64,000 bases of DNA, from NCBI GenBank assembly GCA_029891385.1, contig CM057225.1:75293887-75357886 (forward strand). Direction: 5' to 3'. Each line of letters starts with the position of its first letter. Positions within the stretch are counted from its first letter, which is position 1. The DNA is from Erythroxylum novogranatense. Taxonomy: Eukaryota > Streptophyta > Magnoliopsida > Malpighiales > Erythroxylaceae. The notes beneath the pieces are model-generated. The model saw nothing but the letters and a program-made list of their open reading frames with translations, was not told the origin of the DNA and did no database searches. Shown in pieces: positions 22,549 to 35,057 of the stretch. The translations under genes were made by a program, and so were the position numbers.

Positions 22549-23615
22549 TGTTGGATCGGAAAAGAAAACATGCTTTGTTTGGAAAAACGGTAGATTTCAA
22601 AACTTTGAAGAAATCATTACTTGTAGCGGAAGCAACAAATCTAAATCAACATGCTAATCCATACATGATATGGTATAAGGATAATAAAATATAAACAAGA
22701 TCAGGAGTATTACCGACTCCTTCGCTACAGCTTTAAATCCTCGCTGCGTTATCCTCTCCTCTTCGTGTATCTAAATCCTTTCCCTTTGACTCTTTTCCTT
22801 TAACAATCTACTTTCTCCTTGTTGTAGTATCCTCAACCAATTAGATTTACCACCTATTCTTCAAGGACAATTAGGTTAACAAAATCCTTTGGTGGGAAAG
22901 GAGAAGAAATGTTTGGAGGAGATTTTCTTAGAAGAAGAAGAAGTAAAATTGAAACTCTTTCAATTGGTATTTTCGATTCTCTCTTTTATGAAAGGAGAGA
23001 ACTTGTAAAGAACATGCAAGAACTCTTTCTTGCCTACCAATTTCGTATATGCATGGATGGAAGGAGAGAGAGGCATCAAATGCATCACTTCTTTCATTAA
23101 TCACTCATAAAATAGCCAATAAATGAGATTATCTTCATTTATCTTTATGATGGCTATTTGAAAAGACCATAACCTAAAATTCAATACCCAATTTCGGTTT
23201 TGCCAAGAGGAAAGAAGGAAGATGGTCCATCTAATGTACATCTTTCATCTTTAATCTAATGAATGCAAATAGGTTACAAGCCAACATTAAAAGACAACCA
23301 TTAAACCATTTAATGGTAAGTTCATAACTCCATTTAATGATGATTAACTATAATAAAGACCATCTTTATTTAGAATTTTATTGTCAAATGTGTGGTTACA
23401 CATTTAACCTAGGAATAACCGAAATTGCTATCTTCTTCTTAAAAAAAATTGTTTTAATATAATTAATCTAATTAATTACATTAAACCAAAAACCAAGCCC
23501 ATTACTAAATGTACATTTAGCCTTTTTTAATTAGACCAAGCCCAAGATTCAATTATGGGCTTCTAATTAACCTCCATTTATATTTCTTACTTAGCTTGAT
23601 AACCTTCCTTAAAGC

Positions 23616-23620
23616 CAAGT
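23616..23620. repeat. Target site duplication CAAGT of element B
   Basis: CAAGT at 23616-23620 and at 35058-35062 flank element B exactly. Confidence 0.95.
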
Positions 23621-25990
23621 TGTAACATCCCACCCCCGATGGGAAGGGTAGAATGTTAATTTGGCAAAGGATTAAGAGGGTTTAGGATTTATTTTGCAAT
23701 GTTCATGCACATCTGATTCAGGAATAGTAAAATTGCAAATGAAAATGACTATACATGCATTCATGACATTTCCCGGTAGTTGTGCCTAAATGAGATTTTA
23801 TTTTGAAAAATGTGGTTTATGTGCTTGAAAATTTAATTGGAGTGGATTGTTATGTGTTTTATATTTTTGGAAAATTTTAAGAATTTTTCTGGAATTTTTC
23901 AGGAAAAATTTCTGGACCAAAAAAGAATCGCCACGCGGTGTACCGATTGGTTTCCGGTATTGAAAATTTCTGCCCAATGGCACTGAAATATTGATAAATA
24001 ATTTTGGAATTGTAATTAAAGCCATTGGATGGATTAATTAGAGCCTTTGGATGGATTAATTAGAGCCATTGGATGGAATTTTGTCTTTTCCCTCTTTTTA
24101 CATGCCAAGTGGCATGATGACTCATCTTAACACATTAAATGCTTGTGTTCCACCATTCATCCATGACACTTGCAAATTCAAAGGCCAAAATGAGTTTGTC
24201 TTCATGCTCTCCCTCTCTTCATTCTCGTAGCTTTCTCCTTCTTTGCTACTTTGATAATTTTGTCCATCTTTCCTACTTCCTTCTACTTTGTTTTCCCCTC
24301 TTTTAGTTCACCTAAAGAGCTTGAAATAAACCTCACCCCTTTTGAGAAGGTGATGATCGTGTGGTGAGGTGTGGAAAAGTAGAAGATTGGTGTATTAGGA
24401 GAAGAATTGGAACATTGAAAAACTTGATTAGGTAAGTTGTTGTTTTAAGCTTTAATTATGCATTTAATGAATGAATTGGTAGTTAGATGCATTAAATGGG
24501 AATTATTGTGCATGAATTATGATGTATTGTGTATTAATTTCATAAAGCATGGATTGATTATTTGGGTGCAAATGCATGGTGGTTGTTGTTAAGTGAATTA
24601 GATTGCCTTTTGACTTGGTTTTGGATTGAGTTTTGTAAGGTGAGATTAATGGAAAAAGTTAGGAAAAGCCAATTGTGTATGCTGCCATTTTTAAGGCTAG
24701 GTGCTTAGGTTAAGGTCTTGATAACCTAGTGGCTGAATTCTTGCCTCAATTGGATGCTTGTTGATGTGTAATTGGCATTGGAAGTGATAGAGTATAAGTG
24801 TAGGAGCAAAGCTGGAAAATGCAAATTGATCATGGTTTAATGTTTTTGCCATAACTAATTGTGTGGTTAAGCAAATGAGGTGAGGTTTGTGCTAAATTAA
24901 ACTTTAGATGTTTGGCTTCAATTTCTTGTGAAATAAGTGTTGTCTAATTGTAACTGAAGAGGCTGGATTTCTGCCTTGAAAGTGAACTATACTGGCTGTG
25001 TGAACAGTATCCGAATTAGATGACCTGAAACTTTGATGAGTTTTCTAGATTGATTTAGGAGGAATTGGTGAAAATGGTCTTAATGAAAGTTGAAGCCTAT
25101 CTTGTTAGATTTCAATTGCCACTGATTTTGCAATGTATTGATATGTATGTTGGGAGTTATGAATTGTTGACTATTGATTGGTTATGTGGATTTTGGTGAA
25201 ACCTAGCCATAAGTGTAGGTTTTGTGAGTATTGTGATTGGAAGCAAATTTAGAGATTTCTGTGGTTTGAATTGGCTCAAGTGATCTCCTGCAAAGTTGTA
25301 TAGGAAGCAATTATTTTGAAAATGAGATATACTATACTATTTCTGTATATCAGAATTGGGAGTTATGAATTTTCAAAGATTGGACTTAAGTTAGGTCATT
25401 GACTAGTGATCAGGGTGGCCACTTACATGACAGGTTTGAGTTTATTGGAGATGGAGTTGGCTGTTAAGCCCTTCATGATAAGTGTATTATTCTGTTTTAT
25501 CTTTTCATAGGTATAAAGTATGCCATTTTTTGACATTTGTTCAAGAAGTTATGCTTTTTATAAAATTGCTATTCAGTTCAGGTGTTTTCAGTGGGCAGAA
25601 TCATTCATTAAATTGTTTGACCTACTTTGCAATTGAATTTCATTTCATGTTGTTCATGAAAGTTGTAGGTCACATTCTGATATTTAATTTGGCATAAATA
25701 TTTTATTTTTTTTATCAAAGGTAATGAGAAGTTATGGATTTTATAAAATGTTGCACTATTTTAACAAAATGTTGCACTGTTTTGAGAGGCATTGTGAAGG
25801 CAGTAATTTTGAGTGTATTTTTGACACCCTTAGAGGTGAAATTAGTTTTTGTATCCTTCATGAAACTTGTAGAGCTCTCTTTCCTCTATAAAATAGATAC
25901 CAAGTTTGTCCAATTTGACGTTTGGAGTAGGGAGTTATGCCCTGTGGAAGTTGGGATGTCGGAGGACGTTTGTTCCAGATCTGCCATTGT

Positions 25991-26085
25991 AGTAGCGTAA
26001 GTCGACTTGCATCCTCAGACAAGTCGACTAGGACATACACAGTAGCATAAGTCGACTAGGATTCTCAGGCAAGTCAACTAGGATC
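25991..26085 (+). repeat. GTCGAC cassette, 50-bp tandem duplication in LTR B
   Basis: GTCGAC occurs at 26001, 26023 and 26051, with a decayed GTCAAC at 26073. The spacing of equivalent sites is exactly 50 bp, so the cassette is two copies of a 50-bp unit. The matching cassette of the 3' LTR is at about 33480-33575. Confidence 0.75.
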
Positions 26086-26461
26086 ATATATTTTTCCTTA
26101 TTTTGTTTATAACTTTTCCGTCCGACATCCGATTGACCTGATTCTTGAGGCATCGGATTCGTGAAATATTTACTTTCATTTTATGAGAAATTTGGAATTT
26201 TTAGACGGGAAATTGATGTGGGTCCGGGTAATGGTTCTTTGGTCACTATTTTATTTATTTATGGACCTATAGAGGCCCGAATTGAGTAATTTCGGTGCCG
26301 TTAGATTTCTAATTTTTAGATGGAATGTTTGTGATGGAAATTTTGGATTAAGGTCGGGAATATCATGAACATGCGTTGTACACCTTTTAATTGTTACATG
26401 TGCATCATTAACTAGTTCTGATTGGACAATTAGTAATGGTTATATTCTCTTAATAGTATAG

Positions 26462-26528
26462 AGGCACAGTTGGAGCGTCGACCGACCGACGGTGTAGAGA
26501 CTTCCCGGCAATAGCTCAAAAGTTATAG
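26462..26528 (+). other. Exon-like 67-nt island in LTR B (5' copy)
   Basis: Preceded by TTAATAGTATAG and followed by GTGAGTAACC at 26529. The next good acceptor, ATTATTTTTCAG, ends at 27174, giving a possible 646-nt second intron. Splicing is inferred, not shown. Confidence 0.5.
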
Positions 26529-27580
26529 GTGAGTAACCTAGATGGTTCTTTCAGTTATTATATGTCTAATATGGGGAATAATGGTGGGATTAGTGATTGT
26601 GTTTGTTTATGACTGGGTTCCGGACACGGATGGTCCGATAAATTGGGAGATTTGACATAGAAGTGTCTTTTGTGTGCTGATTGTCAAATTGCTTGCTATT
26701 ACTGTGCTTAATTGCGTTGCCTCTACTGTGATAGACTGTTTTATACTGACTGTGATATATTGGGCATATTGCATTTCATACACAAATACATGAATGGATA
26801 ATAATAGTTGTGACCAGAGTCGCCACTGATACTGAAAAAGACCCTCGAGCTCGAAGGGAGATAATGCATACCCAGAGGGCTCTCCTACTCTCTGACGCCG
26901 CGTCATCGCCTCTCGCTTTCTTGTTTAAGCGCTCGGTCACAACACTGTAATAAAATGGGAAAGTGTCATATATGCATTGCATACACATTTTGATTGAATA
27001 CAGTAAATGGGAAAAAGGCAAGGGTGCATTACACAATTGTGATTTGCTTCTTCTGAACGTGTTATTGTATACACTCTGTAAATTGCTTGAGTGATGCATG
27101 AATTGGGCGAACCATCGATAATGGTTCCTCACTGAGTTCGCAAAACTCACCTAAAATTTGCAATTATTTTTCAGGCCTTGAAGAGTACTCTATTAGACAC
27201 AGGAGTTTGCCTACTGCATGCCAGGGAAAGATAGGGGTCGGGATCAGTTCGCATCTGCATTATTGTCTCATAAAATTGTATTCCGCAATCTCTGTAAAAT
27301 AATGCTTTATATTTACAGTGGGCCCAATTTGGTTATGGATTTGTGTACATCAAATGGCTACGTTAAATTATTATTGAATGTTTGTAATGACTGAAATTGT
27401 TTACAAATTAAAATGGGCTCAAATTGTCTACTGTTTTTTGCGAGTATGAATGTCTTAAAAAAAGAATTTATACTGAGTTTCGTCTGAGTGATGTAGCACG
27501 CCACCCTCGCGGGACACGGACTCGGATATCACCATCGATGTCTAGTTCGGGTCACGCGGGAGAGGGGTGTTACATTTAGG

Positions 27581-27592
27581 TGGTATCAGAGC
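27581..27592 (+). other. Primer-binding site of element B (initiator tRNA-Met)
   Basis: TGGTATCAGAGC, a perfect initiator-Met complement, 6 bp after the LTR end. Confidence 0.95.
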
Positions 27593-30500
27593 CCAGAACT
27601 ACTATCTTATATGGGTTGTTTTTGAAATATGGGTCAAGTTGCATGCATTTAAGTCATGTCATGGCAGATAGTGACAACTGATCCCCAGTCTAGCATATGA
27701 GTCACATGCATGAGCATGTACCAGTTGTTTAAGAGGTTAGAAATAGTGAGGAAAATGATGATTTGTTAGAATGTGATAATTGGAAGTTGTGGATATCTTG
27801 GAATAAGAAAAAGTGTATGGTTCGATTTGACAAATGAAGATTAAGTGTATTGGTATTGGTGGATATATTATGAAATACTACATCAGTGTTATATTGGGGT
27901 ATATCCTTAAATATGGGATAGATATGAAGTTATAGTTGTTGATTGATAGAGGAAAATAGAGATATGTTAGAAATGGCAAAATTTCAAGTGTATAACATGG
28001 ATGAAAATAAAATGTTCTATGATCTAGAGAGGCTACAATTGGGTTTGATTACCGTGATGAGAGTTATGAATAAGGGTTTATACCTTAGAGTCAGAATATG
28101 TTAGTGGGAAATCAAGAGTGATTATACATCTATGATTCTGACTTAATTGTGAACATACAAGGGTTTGATGAAATAGTTGTCAAGGTTCAGTTGATTTGCC
28201 TATGTGAACGTACATCTGATAATGGGAGCACCATGGCTAGCGAGTTAGTGGATAATTGCTAGTCATAGTTCTTATAATTTAAAGTTCAATATGAGTTAGA
28301 ATAAGAAGTGAAAGTGCTTATAGTGATCAATTGGGAATGAATTGAGATTGTTATAAGAAAATAATAATTAAAAAAAGGATATGATCATGGCATAATCCTC
28401 ACGATCGAGGACAGGTGCAAAAAGGGAAGTGTTGTCAAAAATCAAATGAGATCAAGGTATCTTAGTGTAAGTGACTAATTGGTGAGTTGCCCTACATCTG
28501 TCTCTCGATAAGTTATAATGGTTTTGATGGTATATACTTCACTAAACCTTATTAAAAAGGATGTTCTAATTATATGAGTTATGGCATAAATTGATCTTCA
28601 AGGGATATTATGAATAGCTAAAATTGATTCCCTAAGGCATTGAGAATGACTGACAAGAAATGGTGACGACTATCAATGAAAGGACAAATCTGAGATAAAT
28701 TTGAAATGAATTAAAAGTCATTGTGGGAGTCCTAATCCTAGTGGAGACTCTAGCGTAAGAGATAGAATCTTCTACTGAGAAGGTATGCACTATGTTAATG
28801 TAAAGAATCCGACTATGTAATAGGATTATTGAACATTAAAGAGATATTAGTTGTGAATATGAGGAGAATATCGGTTCACGAATATTTTGTGTAATTATGT
28901 TCGTGAAGTACAAAGTGGATTTGTTGAATGTGTTATCAAACCAGGGAGTAAGGATTTCAAATAAATTGAGGAATGTGGAGAGTGTAAAGGAACTGACGTT
29001 AGCACACATCAATGTGAAACTGAGAAAAACATAGGAGAATTTTTCCTCATTGGGAAAATCAGATACTTAAAGAGTCAGGAAAATCAATCATGGGTATAAG
29101 GAATTTTGGGTTGTAATTGTCAGAGATAACAATGCCCCCGACAGTATTATATTACTGAAGAGTAAAGTGTCTCAATTGTGTTTAATTGGGATAGTGACTA
29201 TGACCATTAATGATATTTTTAATGTATATGAAAAGTGGAGAAAGATATTTTGCATAGATGGGGAAATCTTTTATATCATGAAAGCTTTATAAAAGTGAAT
29301 CTTAGCTTGATCAAATAAATTGTGAATGAATTAGTATTCGAACATGGCACATTGGAAGACTTAATGACAATAGAGGTGTTGATAAAATACGAAATTGCAA
29401 GGGATATATATATATGGGATTTGGAATTATTTAGAACTAGCTGTATGTTGGATACGTCTAGAAGTTGTTAAAGATTTTCTGGTCTTAGCCCTTGACAAAA
29501 ATGTTTGAGGAAAAACGTGTGAATCGTATGACTGATGAATGTAAAAAGAGACATATTGAGAAATTTACAACTCGAGTATTGATTGTATCGCTCTAATTTG
29601 GAGATTTTACAATATTTAACGAAGTGTCCCAGTAAAGGTTATGATGCAATCTGTTGAAATAGTGTAAAGTGGTTCTATGTACATAGGGACAAGTATAACC
29701 TCATGGGCTGCATTGTGATTGATGATTTGAAATTTATTATACTGGGTATTACTTTGAAAGTTTGGAGACACTATTCGTACATAAACATTTTGGATATATC
29801 TATGAGTATGTAAATCGATAACGGTTAAGATATTTCAGGAATTTGAAAGAATTGAAAAGGATTATGCAATTGAGTATTTCAAAATTAAGCTAGTGATGCA
29901 ATTTAATGTATTGAATAGAAAATTCAATGGCAGAAGATCACAATTTAGGCGATAAGGTTATTAAACCTAGTGTAACACTGAGTGCAAATTGTCGAGCTAA
30001 CAAGGGGTTAGTAGCTATTAGATTTCCAAATCAGCTGTGTATAAAAAGGGTTGGCAAAGTCCAAATTGAGGATTTAGAATATGCAGACCTTATCGAAGAA
30101 TTGAAAATGAATTCAACTTTTGAAAAAAATGATATTTATGACTGGATTAAGAAGTATGTGTAATACTCACTAGAGAAATTGTTAGAGGAAACACAAGGAA
30201 CAATTGAAGCTTTATGTTCTAGTAAGAATACATTGAAAGAGTAATTAAAGGTTTAGAATGTAAAATCGAATGATTATATGTGTGAATAACCAACAGACTT
30301 GACTGCTGGAGACAAATGTAAAACTGATATTTTTGGAGTTCATTGGGACATAAGATTGATGTATCGTTCAGAACGATTGTGGGCATGACAATCGTTATAT
30401 TGGTGACACCAGTCGAATAGTGTATAAGGGGTCTTACAGCCGAAAAGGAGTCGTTTACCCGTATATTACAGTGAACAGGGCTTTAAAATAGTTGAAGGCC

Positions 30501-31091
30501 ATGATTGATTTGAGATAATGTTGATAAGTGAAATGAATCTGTAATAGGGGTTAAGTAATCCAAGTTAATGGCAATGAATCGAGTTGATTAATATTGAGGT
30601 TATAGAATCTTATGAGATTAGTGTTTTAACACTAAAGAGATGTAATCTAATAAGTGATAAATGAAATACTTTGAAGTGTATCACCTCGGCCAAGATACAC
30701 TTAGATGGAGATAAAGGAGTAAATAAGGGAAACTAAATTCGACATAAATTGGTCTATATGCAACTATGGTGTGAGGAGAACTAAGGATTGGTAAATTGGT
30801 ATAAAACATAAAAGATGTTTCGGATTCACACAGTGTTACATGGATAAGGTTAGGAAATAGTGTTATGATCGACATATATGTGTTATTGATGCCGAGAGTG
30901 ATGAATCATGAGGAAACAGTTATGACAGTGTGGTAATTGAAGAAAGTAAAAGGGTAATTGATTGCATTGACTATAGTCAATTGACAGAAAGTATTCGAGT
31001 AATGGAGTAAATGGGAAACAGAGAAGTAATGAACAAAATAACTTCCCTGCCTTTCTGATCAATCATATAAGAATTTCGGGGACGAAATTTT

Positions 31092-31108
31092 TATTAGGAG
31101 GGGGGAGT
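31092..31108 (+). other. Polypurine tract of element B
   Basis: TATTAGGAGGGGGGAGT abuts the 3' LTR start at 31109 and follows a Tekay-type GGGGACGAAATTT context. Confidence 0.92.
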
Positions 31109-34100
31109 TGTAACATCCCACCCCCGATGGGAAGGGTAGAATGATAATTTGGCAAAGGATTAAGAGGGTTTAGGATTTATTTTGCAATGTTCATGCACAT
31201 CTGATTCAGGAATAGTGAAATTGCACATGAAAATGACTATACATGCATTCATGACATTTTCCGGTAGTTGTGCCTAAATGGGATTTTATTTTGGAAAATG
31301 TGGTTTATGGGCTTGAAAATTTAATTGGAGTGGATTGTTATGTGTTTTATATTTTTGGAAAATTTTAAGAATTTTTCAAGAATTTTTCGAGAAAAATTTT
31401 TGGACCGAAAAAAAATCGCCACGCGGTGTACCGATTGGTTTCTGATACTGAAAATTTCTACCCAACGACACTGAAATATTGGATAAATAATTTTGAAATT
31501 GTAATTAGTGCCATTGGATGGATTAATTAGAGCCTTTGGATGGATTAATTAAAGCCATTGGATGGAATTTTGTCTTTTTCCTCTTTTTACATGCCAACTG
31601 GCATGATGACTCACCTTAACACATTAAATGCTTGTGTTCCACCATTCATCCACGACACTTGCAAATTCAAAGGCCAAAATGAGTTTGTCTTCATGCTCTC
31701 CCTCTCTTCATTCTCGTAGCTTCCTCCTTCTTTGCTACTTTGATAATTTTGTCCATCTTTCCTAATTCCTTCTACTTTGTTTTCCCCTCTTTTAGTTCAC
31801 CTAAAGAGCTTGACATAAACCTCACCCCTTTTGAGAAGGTGATGATCATGTGGTGAGGTGTGGAAAAGTAAAAGATTGGTGTATTAGGAGAAGAATTGGA
31901 ACATTGAAAAACTTGATTAGGTAAGTTGTTTTAAGCTTTAATTATGCCTTTAATGAATGAATTGGTAGTTAGATGCATTAAATGGGAATTATTGTGCATG
32001 AATTATGATGTATTGTGTATAACTTTCATAAAGCATGGATTGATTATTTGGGTGCAAATGATTGGTGGTTGTTGTTAAGTGAATTAGATTGCTTTTTGAC
32101 TTAGTTTTGGATTGAGTTTTGTAAGGTGAGATTAATGGAAAAAGTTAGGAAAAGCCAATTGTGTATGCTGCCATTTTTAAGGCTAGGTGCTTAGGTTAAG
32201 GTCTTGATAACCTAGTGGCTGAATTCTTGCCTCAATTGGATGCTTGTTGATGTGTAATTGGCATTGGAAGTGATAGAGTATAAGTGTAGGAGCAAAGCTA
32301 GAAAATGCAAATTGATCATGGTTTAATGTTTTTGCCATAACTAATTGTGTCGTTAAGAAAATGAGGTGAAGTTTGTGCTAAATTAAACTTTAGATGTTTG
32401 GCTTCAATTTCTTGTGAAATAAGTGTTCTCTAATTGTAACTTGAAGAGGCTGAATTTCTGCCTTGAAAGTGAACTATACTGGCTGTGTGAACAGTATCCG
32501 AATTAGATGACCTAAAACTTTGATGAGTTTTCTAGATTGATTTAGGAAGAATTGGTGAAAATGGTCTAAATGAAAGTTGAAGCCTATCTTGTTAGATTTC
32601 CATTGCCACTAATTTTGCAATTTTTAGATATGTATGTTGGGAGTTATGAATTGTTGTCTATTGACTGGTTATGTGCATTTTGGTGAAACCTAGCCATAAG
32701 TGTAGGTTTTGTGAGTATTGTGATTGGAAGCAAATTTAGAGATTTCTGTGGTTTGAATTAGCTCAAGTGATCTCCTGGAAAGTTGTAGAGGAAACAATTA
32801 TTTTGAAAATGAGATATACTATACTATTTCTGGATATCAGAATTGGGAGTTATGAATTTTCAAAGATTGGACTTAAGTTAGGTCATTGACTAGTGGTCAG
32901 GGTGGCCACTTGCATGACAGGTTTGAGTTTGTTGGAGATGGGATTGGCTATTAAGCCCTTCATGAGAAGTGTATTATTCTGTTTTATCTTTTCATAGGTA
33001 TAAAGTATGCAATTTTTTGACATTTGTGCAAGAAGTTATGCTTTTTATAAAATTACTGTTCAGTTCAGGTATTTTCAGTGGGCAGAATCATTCATTGAAT
33101 TGTTTGACCTACTTAGCAATTGAATTTGATTTAATGTTGTTCATGAAAGTTGTAGGTCACATTCTGATATTTCATTTGGAATAAATCTTGTAATTTTTTT
33201 TAGCAAAGGTAATGATAAGTTATGGATTTTATAAAATGTTGCACTGTTTTGACAAAATGTTGCACTGTTTTGAGAGGCATTGTGAAGGCTGTAACTTTGA
33301 GTGTATTTTTGACACCCTTAGAGGTGAAATTAGTTTTTGTGTCCTTCATGAAACTTGTAGAGCTCTCTTTTCTCTATAAAATAAATACCAAGTTTGTCCA
33401 ATTTGAAGTTTGGAGTAGGGAGTTATGCCTTGTGAAAGTTGGGAAGTCGGAGGACGTTTGTTCCAGATCTGCCAATGTAGTAGCGTAAGTCGACTTGCAT
33501 CCTTAGACAAGTCGACTAGGATATACACAGTAGCATAAGTTGACTAGGATTCTCAGGCAAGTCGACTAAGATCATATATTTTTTCTTCTTTTGCTTATAA
33601 CTTTTCTGTCCTACATCCGATTGACCTGATTCTTGAGGCATCTGATTCGTGAAATATTTACTTTTATTTTATGAGAAATTGGGAATTTTTGGACGGGAAA
33701 TTGACGTGGTTCCGGGTAATGGTTCTTTGGTCACTGTTTTATTTATTTATGGACCTATAGAGGCCCGAATTGAGTAATTTCGGTGCCGTTAGATTTCTAA
33801 TTTTTAGGTGGAATGTTTGTGATGGAAATTTTGGATTAAGGCCGAGAATATCATGAACATGCATTGTACACCTTTTAATTGTTGCATGTGCGTCATTAAC
33901 TAGTTCTGATTGGACAATTAGTAATGGTTATATTTTCTGATTAGTATAGAGGCACAGTTGGAGTGTCGACCGACCGACGGTGCAAAGACTTCCCAGCAAT
34001 AGCTCGGAAGTTATTGGTGAGTAACCTAGATGGTTCTTTCAATTATTATATGTCTAATGTGGGGAATAATGGTGGGATTAGTGATTGTGTTTGTTTATGA

Positions 34101-35057
34101 CTGGGTTCCGGACACGGATGGTCCGATGAATTTGGAGATTTGACATAGAAGTGTCCTTTGTGTGCTGATTGTCAAATTGCTTGCTATTACTGTGCTTAAT
34201 TGCGTTGCCTCTACTGTGACAGACTGTTTTATGCTGACTATGATATATTGGGTATATTGCATTTCATACACAAATACATGAACGGATAATAATAGTTGTG
34301 ACCAGAGTCGCCACTTATACTGAAAAAGAGCCTCGAGCTCGAAGGGAGATAGTGCATACCCAGAGGGCTCTCCTACTCCCTAGACGCATCTACTGCCTAC
34401 TGTTTACTGTTTAAGCGCTCGGTCACAACACTGTAATAAAATGAAAAAGTGTCAAATATGCATTGCATACACATTTTGATTGAATACAGTAAATGGGAAA
34501 AAGGCAAGGTGCATTACATAATTGTGATTCGCTTCTTCTGACCGTGTTATTGTATACACTCTGTAAATTGCTTGAGTGATGCATGAATTGGGCGAACTAT
34601 CGATGATGGTTCCTCCCTGAGTTCGCAAAACTCACCCAAAATTTGCAATTATTTTTCAGGCCTTGAAGAGTACTCCGTTAGACACGGGAGTATGCCTACT
34701 GCATGCCAGGGAAAGATAGGGGTCGGAATCAGTTCGCATCTGTATTAGTGTCTCATAAACTTGTATTCCGCAATCTCTGTAAAATAATGCTTTGTATTTA
34801 CAGTGGGCCCACTTTGGTTGTGGATTTGTGTACATCAAATGGCTACGTTAAATTATTATTGAATGTTTGTAATGACTGAAATTTTTACAAATTAACGTGG
34901 GCTCAAATTGTCTACTGTTTTTCGCGCGTATGAACGTCTTTAAAAGAAATTTATACTGAGTTTCGTCTGAGTGATGTAGCACGCCACCCTCGCGGGGCAC
35001 GGACTCGGATATCACCATCGATGTCAGGTTTGGGTCACGCGGGAGAGGGGTGTTACA
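31109..35057 (+). repeat. 3' LTR of element B
   Basis: Pairs with 23621-27574 and carries the same features: donor at 31921, conserved block at about 33598-33655, exon-like island at 33950-34016 and acceptor ending at 34659. A visible length difference lies at 34375-34410 against 26875-26930, where the 5' copy has a different sequence for about 50 bp. Confidence 0.95.
33950..34016 (+). other. Exon-like 67-nt island in LTR B (3' copy)
   Basis: Preceded by TTAGTATAG and followed by GTGAGTAACC at 34017. The base before the donor is G after T (TTG rather than TAG), one change from the 5' copy. Confidence 0.45.

Larger units (their letters stand above)
23621..27574 (+). repeat. 5' LTR of element B
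   Basis: From TGTAACATCCCACCCCCG to GGGGTGTTACA. It contains a GTAAGT donor (24432), modules anchored at 25156, 25362, 25548, 25731, 25934 and 26106, a GTCGAC cassette (25991-26085), the conserved block (26106-26165), the exon-like island (26462-26528) and a TTTTTCAG acceptor ending at 27174. Confidence 0.95.
27575..31108 (+). other. Non-coding interior of element B
   Basis: It starts with TTTAGG and the PBS and ends with the PPT. Stops are dense in all frames and I find no CCHC finger, protease, RT or integrase motif. One 78-codon open frame at 29927-30163 has no family signature. The first 180 bp, and patches further on (for example 28200-28270 and 28540-28580), align by eye with the interior of element C, so the non-coding interior is a family feature. 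Confidence 0.8.
23621..35057 (+). mobile_element. Element B: non-coding, LARD-like Ty3 retrotransposon
   Basis: An 11.4-kb element with LTRs of 3954 and 3949 bp, initiator-Met PBS, PPT and target duplication, but no recognisable gag or pol in the 3534-bp interior. Large LTRs around a non-coding interior of about 3.5 kb are the definition of LARDs; that class is known from other plants. LTR sequence and the PPT context (GGGGACGAAATTTTTATT) relate it to Tekay/Del elements. The LTRs differ by only a few bases per hundred, so the interior probably had no ORFs when it inserted and must have been moved by another element's proteins. Confidence 0.9.

Noticed and set aside
29927..30163. 78-codon open frame in the interior of element B
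   Set aside because: No retroelement or other motif, no supporting homologous frame seen in element C, and of a length expected by chance.
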